53,809 nucleotides of DNA from Ligilactobacillus ubinensis (GTDB taxonomy: Bacteria; Bacillota; Bacilli; Lactobacillales; Lactobacillaceae). The position numbers and the translations under genes were made by a program. The notes beneath the pieces are model-generated. The model was not told the origin of the DNA and made no database searches. It saw nothing but the letters and a program-made list of their open reading frames with translations. The stretch lies in assembly GCF_024160875.1 (NCBI RefSeq), contig NZ_JAIULA010000020.1, positions 1 to 53,809 on the forward strand. Direction: 5' to 3'. Positions 8,611 through 17,186 of the stretch are shown in pieces; the stretch's first letter is position 1, and every line of letters starts with the position of its first letter.

Positions 8611-8639
8611 GTGAAACAAATCTTCAATTTATGTTTCAC
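8611..8639 (+). repeat. inverted parS-like half-sites in the rsmG leader
   Basis: GTGAAACA (8611-8618) and TGTTTCAC (8632-8639) form a perfect 8-bp inverted pair with 13 nt between them. Each is exactly half of the parS palindrome, but in outward order. They lie in the 5' leader of the operon encoding Noc and ParB. They may be parS remnants or an RNA hairpin; binding is not shown. Confidence 0.35.
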
Positions 8640-8854
8640 ATACTATACTTAAGTTTAAGTTATTTACCTTATAAAAACAAGATTGCTTTGCTTATTTTAA
8701 GTTAATTTGCTAAAAAAGATATCGTTTGCAAAAAAATCAATAAATAAAAAGCATAAACAACTGCTTGTCTCAATAAAACAAATTATCATTTATGCTCAAT
8801 TATCCAATTTTTTTGTTGGTACTCATAGCCCCTTTTTCTATTACTTTTGAATGC

Positions 8855-9343
8855 TTATTTATTCTTGTATGGTGTAATCTTCTTATTTCTTCTAAAAGAC
8901 GTAACTTTATAAATATCTATCGTTATTAACGATACCGCTAAAACACCAACTAATATTGCAAACAAATAAAACGGGAGTAGCTCCTCAACTAAATCAAATG
9001 TATCTCTAATTGCAATACATAATCCACCAAAAGAAACGTAAAACCAGGAGTTAGCAATATCTAACACTCGTAAAATTTCTCCCAATTCATTTTCTGTCAA
9101 CTTATTGTACGTTGAAAAATTACGCAATCTTTTTTTCTCCCAGTATATTTTCACACTAGGTACTAGCCATAAAAATTTACTAATATATACATTTGGAGAA
9201 TGTATATTTCCATTATCTGATTCTCTATTATCTGATAGTGTCGTTCTTAAAGAGCTTCTACGTTCCAACAACTCCATTAACCCTTGATGATAAGATGCTG
9301 CAAACACTAGCCATGCACCTACAACCCCCATTATTTTAATCAT
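8855..9343 (-). CDS. hypothetical membrane protein
   Basis: 162 aa that I do not recognise. There is a hydrophobic N-terminal segment (about 1-17), a charged middle part (KIYWEKKRLRNF), two further hydrophobic segments (about 95-112 and 120-142) and a basic tail RRNKKITPYKNK. An AAAGGGG ribosome binding site precedes the ATG. It stands alone, with gene-free DNA on both sides. Confidence 0.55.
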   Translation of the reverse strand: MIKIMGVVGAWLVFAASYHQGLMELLERRSSLRTTLSDNRESDNGNIHSPNVYISKFLWLVPSVKIYWEKKRLRNFSTYNKLTENELGEILRVLDIANSWFYVSFGGLCIAIRDTFDLVEELLPFYLFAILVGVLAVSLITIDIYKVTSFRRNKKITPYKNK

Positions 9344-9988
9344 GGTACTTTCTCCCCTTTTAGCTTTACATATTACTTTTAAGTGTTATATCTACCTCTA
9401 TCACACCATAACTAATACATAAATATGTTTAACAATCTTGTCTTATATACTATAAGATATTGCACTCAATCTATTATAATTTATTTATATCACTTATTAC
9501 TATAAAATTCGAGAAAAGCATCTTAAAAGGATTCAACTACATGTATATCCAATTTGATACTGTCCAAACTGCTCTCAGTAAAAGAATGATTAACAAATAA
9601 TCAAAACTATCTAGTCATCCTATAATTTGGATAAGAAAAAGGACGCCTCACGTAAACAATACTCTCCATACAAAACAGTTTAACGACATGACCTATATTA
9701 CAAAATTACATTGTCACCCTCTAACAAACTGAAGTAATACAGGCGATCCTTTTTATTTATAACGTAGTTGAGTATCACGATTAAGAATATGACAAGCAAC
9801 AACTCTGGAAAATGCTCTTTGACTATGAACTTTTTTGATGTGCCCTGTCTACATGAATTTCATCTTGTAAGAAAAAGACAGCCACTACCCTTAAAACTTT
9901 TTACTTAATCCATTAATCTGGGAGGTTGCCCCAGGTTTTACAGAATATTAAATTTGAACATGGGGATTTTTATGTTCAATTAATATGC
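9344..9988. other. gene-free stretch with possible coding remnants
   Basis: 645 bp. A 96-nt open stretch on the minus strand (9753-9848) translates to protein-like sequence (KKVHSQRAFSRVV, then RDTQLRYK and a stop) but has no start or ribosome binding site. Downstream of it are imperfect inverted arms (AAAAAGGACGCC near 9636 and GGCGATCCTTTTT near 9742). It may be the decayed 3' end of a gene plus its terminator. Confidence 0.35.
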
Positions 9989-10627
9989 CTACTTTTCATT
10001 CACAGATATTAATTTGGAATCCTTTAGATATAGTTTTTGATTTGCAACTTTCTGAAAATCATCATCATGTGAAACGACAATAATTGTTTTTCCCATTGCT
10101 TGTAGATTTTGGAAAATTTTAATGACGGCTTGAGAATTTTGATGATCAAGATTTCCCGTTGGCTCATCAGCAATGAGCACGTCGAAAGGTTTGATAGTTG
10201 CTCTCGCAATACCTACTCGTTGTTTTTCGCCACCGCTTAACCTGTATACTGGTTGATATAGCAATTCTGACCGTAAACCAACACTAGCTAATGCTGCAAT
10301 CATCGCGTCTTCACTAATTTTCTTTTGCGCTATTTTTAGATTACTTTTAACGGTTTTATCATCTAATAAAAAGTAGTTTTGAAACACAAACGAAAAACGT
10401 TTACCCCATAGCTCTGGATACTTATATTTTCTCAAATCGCTACCATCTAAAATAACCTGGCCAGAACTTGGAGCATCCATTCCAGCAATAATTTTTAAAA
10501 GTGTTGTTTTCCCGGCCCCGCTTTTTCCTGAGATACTACAAAAAGAGCCCTGCGGAATTTCTAAGTTAATATTTTCTAACAAAGATACTCTGTCATAAAT
10601 TTTCGAGACTTTTCTCAAAAGAATCAT
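9989..10627 (-). CDS. ABC exporter ATPase (MacB/LolD-like)
   Basis: 212 aa with Walker A GKSGAGKTT (about 34-42), signature LSGGEKQRVGIARA and Walker B VLIADEPTGNLDHQ. The H-loop His is in VVSHDDD. This belongs to the exporter-type ATPases that pair with large MacB-like or DUF1430 permeases. It lies 3 bp downstream of the 710-aa permease gene, so the two form one transporter. Together they resemble the transporter pair of lactococcin-972-type bacteriocin loci, where they are thought to give export or immunity. Confidence 0.92.
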   Translation of the reverse strand: MILLRKVSKIYDRVSLLENINLEIPQGSFCSISGKSGAGKTTLLKIIAGMDAPSSGQVILDGSDLRKYKYPELWGKRFSFVFQNYFLLDDKTVKSNLKIAQKKISEDAMIAALASVGLRSELLYQPVYRLSGGEKQRVGIARATIKPFDVLIADEPTGNLDHQNSQAVIKIFQNLQAMGKTIIVVSHDDDFQKVANQKLYLKDSKLISVNEK

Positions 10628-10630
10628 TTA

Positions 10631-12763
10631 TTAATCCCTCCCTATGGTTCGATTCCTTTTGCTTATATCGTATAGAATTATGCTGAACGACATTGCTATA
10701 GCACCTACAAAAGCTAGTACTGACTCAGTTAAGCTTAACCAATCTATTGTGTGCATCAGGTAAATAGAAATAATGTTTGAAACTATGAATATACCACTAA
10801 TAAAAATTACCGGGACAATCATAATTTTGTAAAGAGAATATCCCATAAACCGCTTAATAATAATCTCCTTTTCACGAAATAGATAATATTGATTTATTAA
10901 CACAGATAGTGCGATAAAAGATATGATGCTAACTACAATTATTTGAGTCAAAGCCGTATTGGCAGCATTTTTCGTTTGCTGAATTAGCTTAGCTTTTTGA
11001 GTATAAACAGCTGTTACATAATTTATGCTTCTGCCCATTCCACTTTTATATAGTGATGACTGAATTAGCTCATAAGCCTGTCCAACATGTTTATCAAAAA
11101 AGAAGAAGCCCCCGTTCAGAGCAAAAAGATTTCCATAACTAAGGCTATTTTGATATTTATCAAAAACCGTTATAATCGGATCTTTCACCATATTTGTTGC
11201 TAAATTATCCCCAGAATTTGGATTATATGTAAAATATGCTTGTTCATTTTTAGCATACATGATTTCAATTTTTAAATTTTTTCGTGTAAATTTCGGCATA
11301 CACTCTTTTTGCTTCCATTCCTTGAAATCTGAATTTAGCTGGAATAGGAATTCAGACAAATAATTAGACCGAATTTGCGACTCATATTTTCTATATTTTT
11401 CTGGTACTATTAGTATTTTTTTAAATAGCGTTGGCTTTATCTTCGTTACTTTACCACCATTTACTAACTTTATTTTAGATAACTTCAAATAGTTCAAATC
11501 TGCAGTAATGGCCCGACCAGAAGGCCGAATTATATAATCTATTTTAGAATTGTTATCTGGATTAATTGTGTACCAGGGAACCAACTTGTTATTAGAATTA
11601 TAGACACCTAAAAGATTATTCGAAAATACAACAAAGGTTTGGTCTCGTTTCCTTAACTGATACCACAGTTTTTTCGCGCTAAGATCATAAGTTACTTCTG
11701 TCCTATTATCAGTTCTATCAAGTTGGTTAGTTACATTTGTTTGATATATATTCTTTGTAGATGACCAAGCATTAAGATTCTTAGCTTGTTCTTGATATTG
11801 TAAAAATTCTCGATGAATCCTAGGGACTTCAATGCTAACAAATAAAACACAAGCTATAAAGGCTGCAACACTGATGATAATAGCAGTTAGTGAAGCTCCT
11901 GACCAATTAAATGAAGCTGTTTTAAATTTTGCTTGTAACATGATAGCAGCACTATAAAGTAACAACATCAAGAATAGATAACTAATATACAAAAGCGCTA
12001 GCTGTAATATAAACGTCTTATAATAAATAAGACAATCTTTGTAAAATGAGTAGCTTGCTAAAAACACTGCGCTACTAGCCACAGCTATTAGTGTACTAGG
12101 TAATAAACTCTTAACAGCTTCACTGACATTACCACTAAGTCGATAACCAAAAAGTTTTCGTAATATAACTTTTTGACGCTCCTTTATAATGACAAACATC
12201 AATGAGATTATTGATACAATACCAGAAAGAAGTGCTAATGTAGCAACGTTGATTGTATTATTTATTTCTGAAGAAGTTTCACTTATGTTTGATTTAACTT
12301 TAACTTTGCCAAAATGACGCATTATTTTAGTTACTTTATTTATATCACCTTGAACATAAAAGACGCTATTAAAGCCTAAATTCTTAATTTTATAAAAAGG
12401 ATACAATGTAACTTGATACTGTGTATTTGGTAGAAGTAATTTGGCACCATTATTACTATAGTTGTTAGCCACTTTAATAGAATCTTTGCCTTTTCTTACA
12501 GGTAACTTAGAGTTAGCGCTATAAATAACTAGTCCCTTTTCCCCCGTAAAAAAGTATTGCGAAATACTAGTGTTTCCTGTCGCTGCTTTCTGAAGTTGTC
12601 TTGTTAATTTAGAATAATCTGCATTGTCTTTTAATTGTAAAGATACTTCCTTTTTTTGTTGATACAATAACTTGTTAAAATAACTGTTGATTGCTGTGTT
12701 TATGATAATTGTCCCAGAAAGGACCAAAAAGACTATCATACTGAGTGATAATATTTTTTTCAT
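10631..12763 (-). CDS. bacteriocin-associated integral membrane protein (DUF1430-like)
   Basis: 710 aa. An N-terminal membrane anchor (about 5-25), a long extracytoplasmic region, three to four membrane segments near 175-310 (MFVIIKERQKVILRKLFGY begins the cluster), a second extracytoplasmic domain, and a terminal cluster near 600-700 with a matching REKEIIIKRFMGYSL motif. The duplicated 'KRxxG(Y)' motif after a membrane helix is typical of FtsX/MacB-like permeases, and the overall plan fits the TIGR01654/DUF1430 family. No lactococcin-972-like precursor gene is present; a tiny, apparently frameshifted ORF lies just upstream instead. Confidence 0.75.
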   Translation of the reverse strand: MKKILSLSMIVFLVLSGTIIINTAINSYFNKLLYQQKKEVSLQLKDNADYSKLTRQLQKAATGNTSISQYFFTGEKGLVIYSANSKLPVRKGKDSIKVANNYSNNGAKLLLPNTQYQVTLYPFYKIKNLGFNSVFYVQGDINKVTKIMRHFGKVKVKSNISETSSEINNTINVATLALLSGIVSIISLMFVIIKERQKVILRKLFGYRLSGNVSEAVKSLLPSTLIAVASSAVFLASYSFYKDCLIYYKTFILQLALLYISYLFLMLLLYSAAIMLQAKFKTASFNWSGASLTAIIISVAAFIACVLFVSIEVPRIHREFLQYQEQAKNLNAWSSTKNIYQTNVTNQLDRTDNRTEVTYDLSAKKLWYQLRKRDQTFVVFSNNLLGVYNSNNKLVPWYTINPDNNSKIDYIIRPSGRAITADLNYLKLSKIKLVNGGKVTKIKPTLFKKILIVPEKYRKYESQIRSNYLSEFLFQLNSDFKEWKQKECMPKFTRKNLKIEIMYAKNEQAYFTYNPNSGDNLATNMVKDPIITVFDKYQNSLSYGNLFALNGGFFFFDKHVGQAYELIQSSLYKSGMGRSINYVTAVYTQKAKLIQQTKNAANTALTQIIVVSIISFIALSVLINQYYLFREKEIIIKRFMGYSLYKIMIVPVIFISGIFIVSNIISIYLMHTIDWLSLTESVLAFVGAIAMSFSIILYDISKRNRTIGRD

Positions 12764-12793
12764 AAGTTCCTTCTCCCCAATTAAACTATCTTA

Positions 12794-12941
12794 TTAAAAG
12801 CCTCTTGTATATATTATAAAAACTAAATGCCCCCATAATAATATTACTGATGCTGGTGCTGTAATATCGCTAGTTGAAAGTTCTACGTAGCCACAGTCCG
12901 CAGAAGATAGTCAAAAGAAGAGCTGTAATTTTTTGTAACAT
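12794..12941 (-). pseudogene. small ORF, apparently frameshifted, upstream of exporter
   Basis: An AAGGGGAT ribosome binding site precedes an ATG at 12941. That frame gives MLQKITALLLTIFCGLW... and stops after 23 codons (12870). A second frame, open from about 12910, continues with ELSTSDITAPASVILLWGH... and ends at 12794, just before the exporter gene. Joined by one frameshift the product would be about 49 aa with two hydrophobic parts. It could be a broken bacteriocin or accessory peptide gene. If the 23-residue peptide is the real product there is no pseudogene. Confidence 0.35.
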
Positions 12942-13352
12942 CTTTGTTATCCCCTTTTTTAACCTTTTTAGAAAGCGCTTTATTTTTTATTATAGCATTA
13001 AATATAAAATTTTAACTAATTAACTACAGGATTTTTATTTAGCTTTTTTACCCAAATTGTCAATTCAAGCGCACCAATGTAGAGTTAATCTGCTAATACA
13101 GCTTCAATTATTTCTACCACATAGCGTAACTAACTAGCAGAAGTTCCATTCATTTTTGGACGCATTTTACAGCCAAAATAACTTACTAAAAGCTCTCAAC
13201 TGCATCAACTGAGTTCCTTTTTATCTAAGCAAACTAAATTCCTAGCACTTTAAACTAACATAAAAGGATCCCCTAGGCTTAAATCAAAATAGATTCAAGC
13301 CTAAAAGATCTTCTCTGTCTGTGTATATACTAACTATCCATTCTTACACTTT
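12942..13352. other. gene-free stretch before nadR's 3' end
   Basis: 411 bp with no supported gene. It holds the probable nadR terminator (13267-13312) and AT-rich sequence. An imperfect CTCA...TGAG hairpin near 13197-13215 is not convincing. Confidence 0.4.
13262..13312 (-). terminator. probable terminator after nadR
   Basis: Read on the minus strand, AGGCTTGAATC and GATTTAAGCCT (one mismatched pair) form an 11-bp stem around a 6-nt loop. It is flanked by GATC repeats that could extend the stem, and followed by CCTTTTAT. It lies about 40 bp past the nadR stop. Confidence 0.5.
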
Positions 13353-14471
13353 TTACATTTGACCAACGATAATATCAAGTTTTTCCTTAAAGCTTTCAAT
13401 GCTTTGCAAATAATTTTCGTAATACATATTATTTCCAGTTTGATTACTTAATATGATAATCTTGTCCGCAAAGCCGGCTTCTTTTAATAAATTCAACACT
13501 AATTGCGTGAATTCACCCCGAATCTTCGCGCTGTTCATACTCATATCTCTAAAGCCATCATCGACATACTCATTACCGGGTAATGTAAATAAAATCAAAT
13601 CCCATTCTTCTTTAGTCACAATGCTTTCATATAAGTTTTTCAGCATTGCATAGTCTTCTTTGGCTATTTCATTTTTTAAATAGTACTCAATGTATGCCAT
13701 TGTTACTGTTGAATTTGTATCTGCAATAACTAACCCATGATTGCTCTCACCTTCAATCAAGTCTGCTGTTTGCCGATACTGTTCTGTTAATAAATAAGTA
13801 TAGTCTCTAACCGTTAGTTCATCATCAGTCACATTATATTTATCCTGATATTCACGCGCATATTCCAATGACAACGGTGCATGAAAAGTCCGTGCTAGAT
13901 CTTGGCCTAAAGTTGTTTTTCCAGTCGAAGCTGCACCCGCTAATAAAACTTTTTTGGTAAAATGCCGATGAAATGGTTGTGTAATATAGTTCCAATTTTC
14001 CATCGGATGTTCCCTAATTTTTGTACTTGAAATAGGAATTGTCGTTTGATCTATTTTTTCAACTTGCCAATTAGGATGGATTTGCAAAATTTCTTGCTTA
14101 CTATTGTCATCACCAACATAAAGTGTCAATGCTACTTCTGTTTCAACAGTTTCTGCTTTTACTACCTGTTCAAGTTCATCTAACCAATCAGCAAAATTAC
14201 TTGTAGTAGCTAGACTTTTTGACTCATCTAGCATTCCCACAGCAACTAATGGGTCATCCGCAAAAATTTCTCTAATATAGCGGAATCTTTTTTGTAAAGG
14301 TAAATCAACTAATGAGCCTTGATCACCTGTCCGGCCTGAAACAACTACCACTGCACCATCATGTTGTCTTTTAGCTGAATGAACAGCGAATACATGACCT
14401 AAATGCATCGGTGCGAAATCGCCAAAAATAACAGCAATATCATGACCCTTTACTTTTTTTCGTTGTACCAT
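13353..14471 (-). CDS. NadR: NMN adenylyltransferase / ribosylnicotinamide kinase
   Basis: 372 aa in two domains. The N-terminal nucleotidyltransferase carries GDFAPMHLGHVF (the GxFxPxHxGH motif, about 17-28) and ISSTKIR near 150. The C-terminal kinase carries the P-loop GAASTGKTTLG near 180. The enzyme phosphorylates nicotinamide riboside and adenylates NMN to NAD+ in the cytoplasm. The N-terminal HTH repressor domain of enterobacterial NadR is absent, as usual in Firmicutes. It lies 16 bp after pncB and is probably under the same NrtR-type control. Confidence 0.93.
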   Translation of the reverse strand: MVQRKKVKGHDIAVIFGDFAPMHLGHVFAVHSAKRQHDGAVVVVSGRTGDQGSLVDLPLQKRFRYIREIFADDPLVAVGMLDESKSLATTSNFADWLDELEQVVKAETVETEVALTLYVGDDNSKQEILQIHPNWQVEKIDQTTIPISSTKIREHPMENWNYITQPFHRHFTKKVLLAGAASTGKTTLGQDLARTFHAPLSLEYAREYQDKYNVTDDELTVRDYTYLLTEQYRQTADLIEGESNHGLVIADTNSTVTMAYIEYYLKNEIAKEDYAMLKNLYESIVTKEEWDLILFTLPGNEYVDDGFRDMSMNSAKIRGEFTQLVLNLLKEAGFADKIIILSNQTGNNMYYENYLQSIESFKEKLDIIVGQM

Positions 14472-14487
14472 GAGATTTACCTCCGTT

Positions 14488-15918
14488 TTAGTACTTACTT
14501 AACAGTTCTTGCTGCAAATTGTTTAACTTAATTGTTAGATAAACTGGAAAACTAGATGGATTTATTAAACGCTTTGTTTCATCTGGTAACTCAGACAAGG
14601 CATGCTTACTGGCCGCTTGAATCTTAAATACATCATCTTGTATTTCACCTACACGCTTTGTTCCATCTAAAACAGATTTCAATAGTGGCTTGGCAATAAA
14701 ATCTTGTAAAACTTTCTCTCTTTTCGTTGCCATCATATCTGCTTTAACAACTGCTAATGTGCTACTTAACTTTTCTTCACGTAATGCGATTACGTCAGCA
14801 AAAGCTCTTCCAGAAGTATCATATAAACGATACACTTGCTTTATGCCTGGTAAAGTCACCTTAGCCTTTGTTTCACTAACTTTAATCTTGGGCTCAATCT
14901 GATTTCCATGCTTAACAGCGCATAACTTATAAACACCACCTAAAACTGGGGATGTTGAACTTGTTATCATTTTTTCGCCAACTCCAAAGTTATCAATTTG
15001 AGCCCCTTCATCTAGAATAGATTCAATGATAGTTTCATCTAAAGCATTTGAAATTGTTATCTGAGCTTCTTCAAATCCTGCTTCATCCAATAGTCTACGT
15101 GCTTTTTTAGTTAAATCAGTTACATCACCGGAATCAATACGAATTCCACATTTGAAATCAACCTTTTTTTCACGTAATTCTTTAAATACAATAATTGCAT
15201 TGGGAATACCTGAGTTTAATGTATCATACGTATCTACTAGTAATGAGCAATTATGCGGATACTGGCGTGCCCAGGCACGAAAAGCATCTAGTTCAGTTGG
15301 AAAAGATTCAATCCAACTATGCGCCATTGTTCCTGCTACAGGAATATTAAATCTTTTTCCGGCAAGTAAGTTCGACGTGGAAACAGCTCCACCAATAATT
15401 GTTGCCCGCGCACCATAAAGTGCAGCATCTGGGCCTTGCGCTCTCCTTGCACCAAATTCCATAACCGCACGTTTAGCGGCTGATGTCGTAATTCGACGTG
15501 CTTTTGAAGCGATTAATGTTTGATGATTTATTAAATTTAACAGCATTGTTTCATACAATTGTGCTTGCACCAAAGGTCCTTCTATTGTAACTACTGGTTC
15601 CCCAGAAAAAACAGGAGTTCCTTCTGCAATCGTCCATACCTTACACTCATTTTGAAAATTCTTTAAATACTTCAAAAAAGCGGCACTAAATAAATCAAGT
15701 GACTTTAAATAGTCTAATTCTTCTTCATCTAAATGAAATTTTTCGACTGCTTCAACAGCTTGTTGGATACCAGCTAAGATAACAAAACTGCCCTTATCAG
15801 GAAGTTTGCGGAAGAAAATATCAAATACACCCTCTTCCATCGGCAATTCTTGATAAAAACTATTTGCCATCGTAAACTCATATAAATCTGTTAGTAACGC
15901 CAATCTATCGGGATCCAT
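14488..15918 (-). CDS. nicotinate phosphoribosyltransferase
   Basis: 476 aa from MDPDRLALLTDLYEFTM. The family motifs LLTDLYEFTMANSFY, FGARRAQGPDAALYGARA and GIRIDSGDVTDL are present. It makes nicotinate mononucleotide from nicotinate and PRPP, the entry of the Preiss-Handler salvage route. The ORF runs 17 codons further upstream, but AAGGAG lies 9 nt before this ATG and the longer start would place the coding region over the palindromic operator. It heads the pncB-nadR operon, with an NrtR-like gene upstream in the same orientation. Confidence 0.93.
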   Translation of the reverse strand: MDPDRLALLTDLYEFTMANSFYQELPMEEGVFDIFFRKLPDKGSFVILAGIQQAVEAVEKFHLDEEELDYLKSLDLFSAAFLKYLKNFQNECKVWTIAEGTPVFSGEPVVTIEGPLVQAQLYETMLLNLINHQTLIASKARRITTSAAKRAVMEFGARRAQGPDAALYGARATIIGGAVSTSNLLAGKRFNIPVAGTMAHSWIESFPTELDAFRAWARQYPHNCSLLVDTYDTLNSGIPNAIIVFKELREKKVDFKCGIRIDSGDVTDLTKKARRLLDEAGFEEAQITISNALDETIIESILDEGAQIDNFGVGEKMITSSTSPVLGGVYKLCAVKHGNQIEPKIKVSETKAKVTLPGIKQVYRLYDTSGRAFADVIALREEKLSSTLAVVKADMMATKREKVLQDFIAKPLLKSVLDGTKRVGEIQDDVFKIQAASKHALSELPDETKRLINPSSFPVYLTIKLNNLQQELLSKY

Positions 15919-15937
15919 AAAAATATTCTCCTTAATT

Positions 15938-15959
15938 TTAAAGTATCCACATACTTTAA
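15938..15959. promoter_or_regulatory. palindromic operator at the pncB promoter
   Basis: Perfect 9-bp arms TTAAAGTAT and ATACTTTAA are separated by CCAC. The palindrome begins at the last base of the -10 element (15959-15964) and ends 20 bp before the pncB start. A repressor bound here would block transcription. The neighbouring NrtR-like regulator is the obvious candidate; the assignment is inferred. Confidence 0.6.
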
Positions 15960-15964
15960 TTATA
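15959..15964 (-). promoter_or_regulatory. -10 element of pncB-nadR
   Basis: TATAAT on the minus strand. A weak -35 (TAAGAT-like) lies 18 bp upstream. The +1 would fall inside the palindrome at 15938-15959. Confidence 0.5.
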
Positions 15965-15991
15965 TACAACGTGCTTTTTCTTATCTTAATA

Positions 15992-16011
15992 AAAAGGTAT
16001 TAAGTACTTTT
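15992..16011. promoter_or_regulatory. second, imperfect palindrome upstream of pncB
   Basis: AAAAG..TTAA..CTTTT: outer 5-bp arms and the TTAA centre are symmetric while the intervening GTA triplets are not. It could be a secondary regulator site. Low certainty. Confidence 0.25.
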
Positions 16012-16021
16012 ATTACTTTAA

Positions 16022-16045
16022 CAAAAATAGCTGTCATTGACAACT
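16022..16045 (-). terminator. short terminator after the NrtR-like gene
   Basis: On the minus strand AGTTGTC-AAT-GACAGCT (7 bp, one G-U) is followed by ATTTTTG. It would separate this gene from pncB. Confidence 0.4.
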
Positions 16046-16067
16046 AATTTACCTAAACATTTAATTT

Positions 16068-16841
16068 TTAGTTTTTCTCTGTATCATGCATCCTGAGACT
16101 ATACAACCGCGGAGGGCGTCCTGGCTGCTTAATCGTTGATATTCCTACATCTTTAAACATATGTCCATGTGTTTTCTTAAAATTAGAATTATCGATTTGC
16201 TGCGGACTAACCATTAAAAACGGAGCATATACACTTCGTGCTTCCTTAAGTGTAAATCTCGCCCCCAGTGTCAATAAGATATTCGGCTTATAGTCTAATT
16301 TATTCCTGATTCGTGTCGCTGCAACTTTAAAAACCCATTCATGATCAAAAGCTAAATTTGTTTTACTTTCAAGATGAGTCTGTTGATAAAATTGATTTTC
16401 ATTAGCTGCTTTAGTCGCTAGAAAAAATAAATTTCCACTAATTAAACTGTAACGTTTATCTTTATAGCCAAATCTAAACCACTGAACCTCACTTGCTCCA
16501 TAACCTGCTCTTAAACGTGGCATTTCAGGTAAAAAAGTCATATAAGCTAATGAAATAGCTCTTTGTCCACTCGTTCTACCCGGATTAGTAAATGTCGCCA
16601 ACTGCTCAGTATGAATTGCCGATAACTCTAACCCTATCTTCTCTTTAACCAAACGTAATGCTGCTTGATCTGCACTTTCCCGCATTCGCATGAAGGTTTC
16701 AGGTAAAGCCCATTTTCCCCTAAATGGCTCATTAGCACGTTTAACTAACAATAAATGCATTTTTTCAGTTTGACGATCAAAACTCCATATTAAATTAACA
16801 ATATTGATGTAAGGACGCTCAAGCAATTGAACCTCAGTCAT
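16068..16841 (-). CDS. NrtR-like Nudix-domain transcriptional regulator
   Basis: 257 aa. The N-terminal Nudix fold carries GKWALPETFMRMRESADQAALRLVKEKIG (split: GKWALPETF at about 42-50, then AALRLVKEKIG). The box GX5EX7REUXEEXGU is degenerate because the REUxEE part reads RLVKEK, so hydrolysis is unlikely. The C-terminal about 90 residues (RIRNKLDYKPNILLTLG, HMFKDVGIST, GRPPRLYSLR) form the winged-helix DNA-binding domain typical of NrtR. NrtR represses NAD biosynthesis genes and is released by ADP-ribose or related metabolites. Its location upstream of pncB-nadR supports that role. Confidence 0.85.
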   Translation of the reverse strand: MTEVQLLERPYINIVNLIWSFDRQTEKMHLLLVKRANEPFRGKWALPETFMRMRESADQAALRLVKEKIGLELSAIHTEQLATFTNPGRTSGQRAISLAYMTFLPEMPRLRAGYGASEVQWFRFGYKDKRYSLISGNLFFLATKAANENQFYQQTHLESKTNLAFDHEWVFKVAATRIRNKLDYKPNILLTLGARFTLKEARSVYAPFLMVSPQQIDNSNFKKTHGHMFKDVGISTIKQPGRPPRLYSLRMHDTEKN

Positions 16842-17186
16842 TTAAAAACTCCCTTCAAACAAATATCTACAAAATTATTATACGCTATAAAAAGTTTTTA
16901 TTTCAACAACAACTACCATTTTTCAAGCTGATTACTCTTTTTTTACATTGGTTGCTATTTAAATTATAAATTTTTACTTTACTGAATATGCTAGAATTAT
17001 TTTTACAAGCTTTCAGAATATATGTTACTATCTTGTTAAAAGTTATCCCCAAAAGCTAGGTTCTTCACCTTTTACTGCAACTAATCTCTGTTGTACATTA
17101 CTGACTAACTTGTATAAAACTTGCATTTAAAATAATAAATAATACCCTATCTCAAATAAATTAATCAATTAACTAGGAGAAATACC
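16842..17186. other. divergent intergenic region
   Basis: 345 bp between the NrtR-like gene and the divergent hydrolase. It contains the promoter at 16877-16906 and a TAGGAGA ribosome binding site for the hydrolase. I see no other structure. Confidence 0.5.
16877..16906 (-). promoter_or_regulatory. promoter of the NrtR-like gene
   Basis: TTGAAA (minus strand, 16901-16906), an 18-bp spacer and TATAAT (16877-16882), about 36 bp from the start codon. Confidence 0.6.
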
